Below, one piece after another: positions 1 to 6,352 of a DNA stretch of 17,053 nt. The position numbers were made by a program, and so were the translations under genes. The DNA is from Gammaproteobacteria bacterium. Its GTDB lineage: Bacteria; Pseudomonadota; Gammaproteobacteria; Pseudomonadales; Pseudohongiellaceae. Where the stretch lies: assembly GCA_003451715.1 (NCBI GenBank), contig DMJN01000203.1, positions 1 to 17,053 on the forward strand, given 5' to 3'. Within the stretch, counting starts at the first letter, position 1; each line of letters begins with the position of its first letter. Under the pieces are notes generated by a model. It searched no databases and was not told where the DNA came from. It saw nothing but the letters and a program-made list of their open reading frames with translations.

Positions 1-1
1 G

Positions 2-946
2 TTGGGTACCTCCATAGCCCGGCCATTGATCGCCAAACGACTGGTTGAAATTGCTGCTGAAACCGGCGGCGATGCAATCTCACACGGTGCCACCGGTAAG
101 GGTAACGACCAGGTACGATTCGAACTTGGGGCCTATGCATTGAGCCCGTCCATCAAGATCATCGCCCCATGGCGAGAATGGGACCTCACTTCACGGGATC
201 GTTTGCTCGCCTATTGCGACGAACACGGTATTCCAGTGGAAAAGAAGCTTGGCACGAAGTCTCCGTACTCTATGGATGCAAACCTGCTGCATATCTCCTA
301 CGAGGGGGACATTCTCGAAGATCCCGGTGCTGAGCCGGAAGAGTCCATGTGGTTGTGGACGGTCTCTCCGGAGGAGGCGCCGGATCAGGCAAGCTATCTG
401 GAGCTGGATTATGTGAAGGGAGACATCGTAGCAATTGATGGCGAGAGGCTCTCACCCGCAGAAGTACTGAGTAAGTTGAATCAGCTAGCGGGTGCCAATG
501 GTATCGGGCGGGCCGATATCGTCGAAAACCGCTATGTCGGCATGAAATCCCGGGGCTGCTATGAGACTCCGGGTGGCAGCGTCATGTTGAAAGGGCATCG
601 TGCGATGGAGTCACTTACCCTGGATCGCGAATTGGCTCACCTCAAAGATGAACTGATGCCTCGTTACGCTTCCCTGGTGTACAACGGGTACTGGTGGTCA
701 CCGGAACGCCTGGCCATGCAAGCCTTGATCGACTATTCACAGGAGTATGTGAATGGCAAGGTGCGGCTGAAGCTATACAAGGGCAATGTCATAGTCGTAG
801 GGAGAGAGTCTGACGATTCTCTATTCGATGAAGCAATCGCCACCTTTGAAGATGATGCCGGCGCCTATGATCAGGCCGATGCCGCTGGATTCATCAAATT
901 GAATGCCTTGCGCATGCGCATAGCCGCGCTGAAGGGCCGCAAATAG
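2..946 (+). CDS. argG: Argininosuccinate synthase, N-terminus cut off by window edge
   Basis: Joins citrulline and aspartate using ATP to give argininosuccinate, the penultimate step of arginine synthesis, in the cytoplasm. The visible 314 residues contain typical family stretches: [12 protein letters not shown] at the very start, [15 protein letters not shown] near residue 28, and [15 protein letters not shown] near residue 178. The family is about 400 residues long, so roughly 90 residues, including the ATP pyrophosphatase loop, lie upstream of the window. The first codon here is TTG (Leu) inside the protein, not a start. It ends in TAG and converges on nth with only 22 bases between the stops. 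The sequence suggests the common ~400-residue ArgG type rather than the longer E. coli type. Identification is firm; the 5' end is not visible. Confidence 0.96.
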   Translation: MGTSIARPLIAKRLVEIAAETGGDAISHGATGKGNDQVRFELGAYALSPSIKIIAPWREWDLTSRDRLLAYCDEHGIPVEKKLGTKSPYSMDANLLHISYEGDILEDPGAEPEESMWLWTVSPEEAPDQASYLELDYVKGDIVAIDGERLSPAEVLSKLNQLAGANGIGRADIVENRYVGMKSRGCYETPGGSVMLKGHRAMESLTLDRELAHLKDELMPRYASLVYNGYWWSPERLAMQALIDYSQEYVNGKVRLKLYKGNVIVVGRESDDSLFDEAIATFEDDAGAYDQADAAGFIKLNALRMRIAALKGRK

Positions 947-968
947 TCGAAGTACCTCGCCGTGGGAA

Positions 969-1604
969 TTAGTCTTCGACCTTGTGCTTGTACTCGCACA
1001 GGTCTTCGATGAGGCAGGCGCCGTGCCTGGGTTTCCTCGCCAGGCACACATAGCGCCCGTGCAGTATCAGCCAGTGGTGTGCATCCAGCAGGAATTCTTC
1101 CGGAACCAGTCGCAACAGCCGTTTTTCCACTTCCAGCACGTTCTTGCCTGGGGCGATCGCGGTCCGGTTGGATACTCTGAAGATATGCGTGTCCACTGCC
1201 ATGGTTGGCTGCCGAAAAGCAGTATTGAGTATCACGTTGGCCGTCTTGCGGCCGACACCCGGCAGGGCTTCCAGGTCTTCCCGGTTATCCGGCACGGTGG
1301 AGTGGTGCTTCTCGACGAGCATGGCGCAGGTCTTGATGATATTGGCCGACTTGGTGTTGAACAATCCTATGGTTCGGACGTATTTCTTCAAACCATTAAC
1401 CCCCAGGGTAAGCATCGCCTCTGGAGTGTTGGCGACTTCGTAGAGTTTCTGTGTGGCCTTGTTCACACTGATATCGGTTGCCTGTGCGGACAGGATGACA
1501 GAGATGAGTAATTCGAAATTACTGGAGAATGCCAGCTCGGTAGTAGGAGAGGGGTCTGCAGCCCGTAATCTTCGGAATATCTCAATGCGCTTTTCTTTGT
1601 TCAT
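969..1604 (-). CDS. nth: Endonuclease III, DNA glycosylase/AP lyase, with one cluster Cys replaced by His
   Basis: Base-excision repair enzyme that removes oxidised pyrimidines and cleaves the abasic site. From the ATG at 1604 it is 211 residues, the same as E. coli Nth, and numbering matches residue for residue. The helix-hairpin-helix LPGVGRKTAN carries the catalytic Lys120, and VDTH carries Asp138. An upstream in-frame start would add 32 unconserved residues overlapping rnfE and is rejected. The C-terminal [4Fe-4S] loop should be Cys187-x6-Cys194-x2-Cys197-x5-Cys203; here residue 194 is His (codon CAC) while the other three cysteines are present. It is the last gene of the rnf operon, 49 bases after rnfE, as in E. 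coli. Its ribosome site is weak, so translation may depend on the upstream genes. The enzyme assignment is firm; the effect of His194 is unknown. Confidence 0.96.
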   Translation of the reverse strand: MNKEKRIEIFRRLRAADPSPTTELAFSSNFELLISVILSAQATDISVNKATQKLYEVANTPEAMLTLGVNGLKKYVRTIGLFNTKSANIIKTCAMLVEKHHSTVPDNREDLEALPGVGRKTANVILNTAFRQPTMAVDTHIFRVSNRTAIAPGKNVLEVEKRLLRLVPEEFLLDAHHWLILHGRYVCLARKPRHGACLIEDLCEYKHKVED

Positions 1605-1653
1605 GTCATCGTTGATCCAGGTAATCAGGACTGTTGATAAGGGCAGCCCTGGT

Positions 1654-2361
1654 TTAATCGGTAAGCCGGGCTCTTTGAGCAGGGTCGATCGTGGTTTCAT
1701 CGAGCTGTTCGCCTCTGCCGAGCCGGTGGTCCAGCCAGTTCTTGCCGGCGATCAACAGGCCCAGAACGAATAATGCACCGGGTTGCATGCCGATTATCCT
1801 GAATGGCTTCATAGTCTGACTGTCTGCTACCAGATTGGGAGCATCAATTGCGTTGGAGGGCATTAGCAGCTGCCAGCCTTGGAACAGCGTACCGCCAGCC
1901 AGCAACTCCCGCAGGCCAGCCAACACCAATAACACCAGTACGAATCCGGCGCCCATCCGTGTAGCCTCAGACAGGCATGCCGAGAGGCGCTGCTCGGTAC
2001 GGTGTTTTTCCAAAGCAACGATAATGGCGATATTGCAGCTGATCAGGGGAACATAGATCCCCAACTCCCTGTATAGCGGAAAGAAATGCCACTGCAGGAG
2101 AGTGTCAACAAGCGTGGTGTAAGTGGCCAGAATTAGCAAATACCACACAAAGCGCCATGTGTCACTGATAAACCGCCTGAGTAGAAAGGTAGTGATGGTG
2201 GAGAAGATTAATGTTACCAGAGTTGCAATTCCCAGCCCCAAGCCATTTACTGCCGTCGTTGAAACCGCCAGTACAGGACTTAATCCCAACATCTGTACCA
2301 GCACGGGATTATTGCGCCACAGGTCCGTTGCTTGCATAACGCGTTGGTCTAGTTCGCTCAC
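1654..2361 (-). CDS. rnfE: Rnf electron transport complex subunit E, lacking its cluster cysteines
   Basis: Integral membrane subunit of the Rnf complex, paralogous to RnfA. In the known complex RnfA and RnfE together hold an intramembrane iron-sulfur centre. The start is a GTG at 2361: it shares one base with the rnfD TAG stop, has GGAGG 8 bases upstream, and gives 235 residues (E. coli RsxE has 231). Longer in-frame starts would lie inside rnfD. The first conserved motif reads VQMLGLSPVLAV where E. coli has VQLLGLCPLLAV, so the ligand Cys is Ser28. The second reads PLISCNIAII where E. coli has PLIVTNCIVV, so the ligand is Ile111 and a Cys appears two residues earlier (109). Six or so hydrophobic segments and the rest of the fold look normal. 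The gene follows rnfD directly with no rnfG between them. Confidence 0.93.
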   Translation of the reverse strand: MSELDQRVMQATDLWRNNPVLVQMLGLSPVLAVSTTAVNGLGLGIATLVTLIFSTITTFLLRRFISDTWRFVWYLLILATYTTLVDTLLQWHFFPLYRELGIYVPLISCNIAIIVALEKHRTEQRLSACLSEATRMGAGFVLVLLVLAGLRELLAGGTLFQGWQLLMPSNAIDAPNLVADSQTMKPFRIIGMQPGALFVLGLLIAGKNWLDHRLGRGEQLDETTIDPAQRARLTD

Positions 2362-2372
2362 TAACCAGTCCT
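2358..2372 (-). promoter_or_regulatory. rnfD/rnfE start-stop junction with ribosome site
   Basis: On the minus strand it reads AGGACTGGTTAGTGA, preceded by GG. The rnfD stop TAG and the rnfE start GTG share base 2361. GGAGG sits 8 bases before the GTG. This decides the rnfE start and implies translational coupling. The same arrangement, with nearly the same bases, occurs at the rnfA/rnfB junction. Confidence 0.75.
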
Positions 2373-3464
2373 CCGCTTTCCACCCGGCAACGACGCCTTC
2401 TGGCGGCCATAAACTCGCGGTCGCAGATAGTGATCCAGCAGGGGTGCACAAAAATTGCCGAACAACACCGCGATGGCTATGGAGTCGAGGTAGCTGCCCC
2501 AGACTCGAATTGCGTAAATGGAAATGCCGATAATGATGCCGTAAACAATGCGACCGAGGTTGCTGGTGGCGGCGCTGACGGGGTCGGTGGCGATGAAAAA
2601 TGCGCAGATCATCGTCGCGCTACCAAACAGGTGCAGATAGGTGGTGCCATATATCGCCGTGCTGCCTGGCGCATACATGAGCAAAGAGAGCAGCGTAATG
2701 GTGCCGATAATGCTGGCCGGGATATGCCAGCTGATGATGCGCTTGTAAAGTAACAGTAAGCCACCCAGCAGGTAACCGATATTCACCAGCTCCCAGCCGG
2801 TACCCGAGCTTCGGGCGAACAGTGGCAGTTCCGTTTCCCATGCTGCCAGCAGGGCGTTTTGCGCTGACATTTTGAACTCAATCAGGGGAGTCGCCATGGT
2901 CAGGCCATCGATCGTAAGCTGAACCGTTGTCTCATCGGCCGCCAGGAATGGAAAGCTGAGTAACAGCGATTGTTGCAGCCCTTGCCAGCCTAGTGGCGAA
3001 AAGCTTGCCCCTTCTACTAGAGTGTCACTTGGTATATGCCAGCTGGTCATTTCCAGAGGGAAAGACAGCAATAAAAAAAGGTAGCCGCACATCGCCGGGT
3101 TGAAGGCATTCTGGCCCAGACCGCCATAGGCATGCTTGCCGATCACGATGGCGAAGGCTATACCCGCCAGCACCATCCACCAGATTGAACCGGGCGGCAT
3201 GGTTATGCCGAATAGCATTGCCGTGACCAGTGCACTGTTGTCACCAAGATAGAACTTCAGCTCACGCTTACGAAGTGTCAGCAACATCGCTTCCAGCACC
3301 AAGGCTGCCAACGCAGCCAGGGTAATGTTGATAATGATGCCGTAACCGAAGAACCAGGTTCCGATTCCCACCCCTGGCAGACAAGCGGCTATCACCAGCA
3401 GCATGAGTCTGTTTGTCTCTAGCTGGCCGTGTTGCATCGGTGAACTGGTAATGGCAACAGACAT
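2361..3464 (-). CDS. rnfD: Rnf electron transport complex subunit D
   Basis: Polytopic inner-membrane subunit of the Rnf complex, 367 residues (E. coli RsxD 352), related to NqrB. It carries a covalently bound FMN in characterised homologues. The attachment region is conserved: DGLTMATPL at residues 186-194, with Thr192 aligning to the FMN threonine of RsxD. Other family blocks are DNSALVTAML near residue 75, KHAYGGLGQNAFNPAM near 110, and SATMICAFFIATDPVSA in the C-terminal part, ending in the typical LRPRVYG. Its ATG follows the rnfC TAG with no gap, and AGGA lies about 10 bases upstream. The C-terminal tail KASLPGGKRRTG runs straight into rnfE. In other gammaproteobacteria rnfG would come next. 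No missing key residue was noticed. Confidence 0.95.
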   Translation of the reverse strand: MSVAITSSPMQHGQLETNRLMLLVIAACLPGVGIGTWFFGYGIIINITLAALAALVLEAMLLTLRKRELKFYLGDNSALVTAMLFGITMPPGSIWWMVLAGIAFAIVIGKHAYGGLGQNAFNPAMCGYLFLLLSFPLEMTSWHIPSDTLVEGASFSPLGWQGLQQSLLLSFPFLAADETTVQLTIDGLTMATPLIEFKMSAQNALLAAWETELPLFARSSGTGWELVNIGYLLGGLLLLYKRIISWHIPASIIGTITLLSLLMYAPGSTAIYGTTYLHLFGSATMICAFFIATDPVSAATSNLGRIVYGIIIGISIYAIRVWGSYLDSIAIAVLFGNFCAPLLDHYLRPRVYGRQKASLPGGKRRTG

Positions 3465-5066
3465 CTAATGTCTTTCCTGGTCTGACTCTCCTGAGCTGGT
3501 GATCCTGTTGCGGCGCCGAGTCGCGACACGTTCGACGGCAGCAGTAATCTCCTGGCGTGCTTTGTCCCTGGAAAATCCACCTTCTTCGTAGTCTGCTTCG
3601 GGAGCAGTTCGATGCGCTGACTTGTTCTCCTGTGCCGCATCTGCTTCCTTCTTTAGACGATACTGATGAAATTGGAAGCGGCGCCGCCATTGCGCACTGG
3701 TTTGGCTATGCTGGCCTCGGATTGCTAGCGTTTGTTTACTAGCCCGAAAGTTCTGCACCAGTGGTATATGGCTCGGGCACACATAGTCACAGGCACCACA
3801 CTCGATGCAGTCGGCCAGATTCAGCTGCTCGAGCTGCTCCAGATCCTGGTTGCAGGAATAGGCATAGAGTTGCTGAGGCAGTAAGCGGGCAGGACAGGCA
3901 GTGGCACAATAGCCACACCGGATACAGGCTTGTTCAGGTTTTGATTCGGGAAACTCAGCCCGTGATTTCGCGATCAGGCAATTGCTGGTCTTGATAAGCG
4001 GTACGTCTGTGCTTACAAGATCCAGCCCCATGAGAGAACCCCCCATGATGCTGCCGGTGTGCAGAGACTCCTCGATGCCACACAATGCAAATAGGAAGGA
4101 GACAGGTGTCCCGATTAAGGCATCGAAATTCTTGGGTGTCTGCAGGGGAGCTCCGGTCAGCGTGGTAATGCGGCTGATACAGGGCTTGCCTTCGGTGATC
4201 GCATCGTGGACAGCATAGGCAGTTCCGGCATTCTGAACCAGCACACCGATATCCATTGGTAATGCATCATGGGGGACTTCCAGCCCGGTAACCGCCTGAA
4301 TGATTTGCTTCTCTCCGCCGGTAGGGTATTTACTGGGCAGTTCCAGTAGCTCAACCGAACTGGATTCAAGGGAGTCTCTCAGTTGCTTCACCGCATCGTG
4401 TTTGTCCCGTTCGATCGCGATGACGCAGCGATTGGCCAGGCAGATCGATTGCAGAATCTCCGCACCGCTAACCACCGCTGCGGCGCGCTCCCTGATCAAT
4501 GCCTCGTCGGCACTTATATGGGGCTCGCATTCCACGGCGTTTATTATGAGTAACTCGATGCCACGTTCCATGCTGGCGCGCAGTTTTTCTGTAGTGGGAA
4601 AACCGGCACCGCCCATTCCGCAAATGCCCGCGGAATTCACTCGCTCGAGAAGTTGCCAGTGATTCAATGCACGATGGTCCGGCAGCGGCTGCAAGTCGAT
4701 GGCATTGTCTTCACCATCGGCACGCAGGAGTATGCAGCGCCCACTCTGTTCGCCATGACCCGGTATCGGAGAATCGGTGATGGCCGTTATTTCACCCGAG
4801 GTAGGAGCATGCACGGGAACACTGGGAGGACCTTCGGCTGCGGCGAGCAATTGATACTTAAGTACCTGGTCGCCCACATTAACAATGGGTGCAGCAGGCG
4901 AACCCTGGTGCTGCAAGAGTGGCAGAATCAGTATTTCAGGAATCGGGGCAGGCATTATGCGGGAGCGCAGTGAGCGGGCCTTAAGAGCGAGTGGTTTAAT
5001 TCCCCCAAAAATTCTGTGAGCTCTAAGCTTCCTCGCAATTTTGATGCTGTGTTGCTGCTGGCTCAT
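3465..5066 (-). CDS. rnfC: Rnf electron transport complex subunit C
   Basis: Peripheral cytoplasmic subunit thought to exchange electrons with NADH through FMN and two [4Fe-4S] clusters. The ATG at 5066 overlaps the rnfB TGA as ATGA, giving 533 residues; an upstream in-frame start at 5120 lies inside rnfB and adds unconserved residues. Features in order: GGIKP at 21-25, [10 protein letters not shown] near 84-93, the glycine-rich nucleotide/flavin motif GMGGAGFPT at 150-158, [15 protein letters not shown] at 272-286, and cluster cysteines at 381, 384, 387, 391 and 420, 423, 426, 430. All eight are present. The charged C-terminal tail contains only one recognisable copy ([16 protein letters not shown]) of the repeat that is multiplied in E. 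coli RsxC (740 residues), so the protein is of the short type. Confidence 0.96.
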   Translation of the reverse strand: MSQQQHSIKIARKLRAHRIFGGIKPLALKARSLRSRIMPAPIPEILILPLLQHQGSPAAPIVNVGDQVLKYQLLAAAEGPPSVPVHAPTSGEITAITDSPIPGHGEQSGRCILLRADGEDNAIDLQPLPDHRALNHWQLLERVNSAGICGMGGAGFPTTEKLRASMERGIELLIINAVECEPHISADEALIRERAAAVVSGAEILQSICLANRCVIAIERDKHDAVKQLRDSLESSSVELLELPSKYPTGGEKQIIQAVTGLEVPHDALPMDIGVLVQNAGTAYAVHDAITEGKPCISRITTLTGAPLQTPKNFDALIGTPVSFLFALCGIEESLHTGSIMGGSLMGLDLVSTDVPLIKTSNCLIAKSRAEFPESKPEQACIRCGYCATACPARLLPQQLYAYSCNQDLEQLEQLNLADCIECGACDYVCPSHIPLVQNFRASKQTLAIRGQHSQTSAQWRRRFQFHQYRLKKEADAAQENKSAHRTAPEADYEEGGFSRDKARQEITAAVERVATRRRNRITSSGESDQERH

Positions 5067-5659
5067 AATGCAGAATCCAGTCTCCTGTAAGCATCGTTTA
5101 CTGTGCTTGGAAGAGACCATTCAAAGGTGGCTGCACTGGAAGTATCGAGCATGTCGATGCAATCCACCGGGCAAGGTTCGACACAGAGATCACAGCCGGT
5201 GCACTCCTCTTCGATGACGGTGTGCATGAGGTTCGGGCCACCGATAATGGCATCGACCGGGCAGGCCTGTATGCATTTCGTACACCCCACACACTCCGTT
5301 TCTCGAATGAAAGCCAAGGCGAGGAGTTTAAACTGGCCGTGTGCAGGATTCAATGGTGAGGCAATTCTATTTAACAGCTTTGCCAGTCTGATGATCGTCT
5401 CCGCTCCACCCGGTGGACACTTATTGATCGATTCGCCCCGGCAGATTTCCCGGGCATAGGGCAGACAGCCTGGATAGCCACATTGTCCGCATTGTGTCTG
5501 TGGCAATAAAGTGTTGACTCGATCGACTATGGACCTTTGCTGCACGCGTTGCTGACCCAACCATCGCCAGATTTTCAAGCCCAGCACAATCAATGTCGAT
5601 AAACAAAGCAGCCACAACAATGCCTGAACAGATAAGTAATCGATTAGTGGATAAGTCAC
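5063..5659 (-). CDS. rnfB: Rnf electron transport complex subunit B, ferredoxin-like
   Basis: Membrane-anchored iron-sulfur subunit that passes electrons between the cytoplasmic donor or acceptor and the membrane part of Rnf. The GTG start at 5659 is chosen because it shares one base with the rnfA TAG stop and has AGGA 8 bases upstream; this gives 198 residues (RsxB 192). A start at 5689 would add ten residues inside rnfA. One N-terminal membrane helix (about 8-32) is followed by the special cluster domain with Cys57, 60, 65 and 81 (CGQCGYPGC), then two ferredoxin motifs with Cys123, 126, 129, 133 and Cys153, 156, 159, 163. All cluster cysteines are present, in contrast to RnfA and RnfE. The 3' end overlaps rnfC by four bases (ATGA). 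Confidence 0.95.
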   Translation of the reverse strand: MTYPLIDYLSVQALLWLLCLSTLIVLGLKIWRWLGQQRVQQRSIVDRVNTLLPQTQCGQCGYPGCLPYAREICRGESINKCPPGGAETIIRLAKLLNRIASPLNPAHGQFKLLALAFIRETECVGCTKCIQACPVDAIIGGPNLMHTVIEEECTGCDLCVEPCPVDCIDMLDTSSAATFEWSLPSTVNDAYRRLDSAL

Positions 5660-5671
5660 TAGACCAGTCCT
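5656..5671 (-). promoter_or_regulatory. rnfA/rnfB start-stop junction with ribosome site
   Basis: On the minus strand it reads AGGACTGGTCTAGTGA. The rnfA TAG and the rnfB GTG share base 5659, with AGGA 8 bases before the GTG. It fixes the rnfB start and implies coupled translation. It differs from the rnfD/rnfE junction by a single inserted base. Confidence 0.75.
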
Positions 5672-6234
5672 GCGAAGCCTAGCAGGCACATGGCAATAAT
5701 ACCGGCGCTGATCAGGTTGATCGGGTAACCACGAAAGGGTGCAGGCAGGTCGGCGTATTCCAGGCGTTGTCTTAGAGCCGCGAATCCAATCAGCACAAAT
5801 GCGAATCCTGCTGCCGCACCGAGGCTGTAGGCAATGGCTTGTGCAATTGACAACACACTCACGCTATTTATAAGCGAGATACCAATGACCGCACTGTTTC
5901 CGCCTACCAGATAAAACGCGAATCGATGGTGTTGCATCGACAGGGCGTAGTAGTGCTCTACCAGAATGCAAAGTCCTGTACAGATACTCGAACTGATGCC
6001 TATAAATACGATGAGCTGCAGATTCTCGAGTCCCAGTGGCGCGAGTACGCCACGATACAGCAGTAAGTTAATAAAGGAAGCCAGAAACAACACTAGGAAG
6101 CTGAGCAATGCCAGCTCTAATGCACTGCGCAGGCGATTACTGTAGGCAAAGAGTGAAGAGACTCCCAGGAACTGTACCAGGATGACATTGTTGACCAGCG
6201 CGGCGGCAACAATGATGCTCAGAAGATTAGACAA
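5659..6234 (-). CDS. rnfA: Rnf electron transport complex subunit A, lacking its cluster cysteines
   Basis: Integral membrane subunit, 191 residues (RsxA 193), about six hydrophobic segments. The family frame is clear: [12 protein letters not shown] at 13-24 and [17 protein letters not shown] at 162-178. Two residues that should be iron-sulfur ligands are changed. QFLGVSSLF replaces KFLGLCPFM, so Cys26 is Ser26 (TCT). GGNSAVIG replaces TTNCAVLG, so the second Cys is Ser114 (AGT). New cysteines appear at 85 and 89 (SICTGLC) in a membrane segment and at 183. First gene of the rnf operon; its ATG has no good ribosome site within the usual distance. The region upstream carries a possible extended -10 promoter. 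Assignment to RnfA rests on gene order and motifs; function of the altered protein is unknown. Confidence 0.92.
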   Translation of the reverse strand: MSNLLSIIVAAALVNNVILVQFLGVSSLFAYSNRLRSALELALLSFLVLFLASFINLLLYRGVLAPLGLENLQLIVFIGISSSICTGLCILVEHYYALSMQHHRFAFYLVGGNSAVIGISLINSVSVLSIAQAIAYSLGAAAGFAFVLIGFAALRQRLEYADLPAPFRGYPINLISAGIIAMCLLGFAGLV

Positions 6235-6270
6235 GGACTGGAGTGTCTCCGGCGATTAGCTAAGCCGAGG

Positions 6271-6279
6271 ATTTTAACA
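6271..6279 (-). promoter_or_regulatory. Possible extended -10 promoter of the rnf operon
   Basis: The minus strand reads TGTTAAAAT, an extended -10 (TGn plus TAAAAT, five of six matches), 37 bases upstream of the rnfA ATG. The -35 region is poor (TTCTCG at about 16 bases spacing). Position between the protease terminator and rnfA fits an operon promoter, but the match alone is weak. Confidence 0.35.
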
Positions 6280-6325
6280 CGCTTGCCCGTGACGAGAACC
6301 CGCCAGTGCTCAGGGAGACAGATTA

Positions 6326-6350
6326 GAAAAACTGATTTCGCTACAGTGTT
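6326..6350 (-). terminator. Weak intrinsic terminator after the protease gene
   Basis: On the minus strand, just after the protease stop, ACTG pairs with CAGT across a 9-base loop, with two more outer A-T pairs after a mismatch, followed by TTTTTC. The stem is short, so efficiency would be low. It would separate the protease transcript from rnfA. Confidence 0.35.
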
Positions 6351-6352
6351 GA

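Noticed and set aside
946..980. Inverted repeat GTCGAAG/CTTCGAC between the argG and nth stops, as a two-way terminator
   Set aside because: Only a 7-bp stem with a 21-base loop and no T-run on either strand; one arm lies in the nth coding sequence.
984..1511. 175-codon plus-strand frame opposite nth, and a 120-codon frame at 4300-4662 opposite rnfC
   Set aside because: Antisense shadows of well-recognised genes, with no family resemblance or ribosome site.
3268..3690. 140-codon minus-strand frame across the rnfC/rnfD boundary, considered as a hidden rnfG
   Set aside because: Out of frame with both genes, Arg/Ser-rich, no flavin-attachment S/T-G-A-T motif and no N-terminal membrane anchor; it is a shadow frame.
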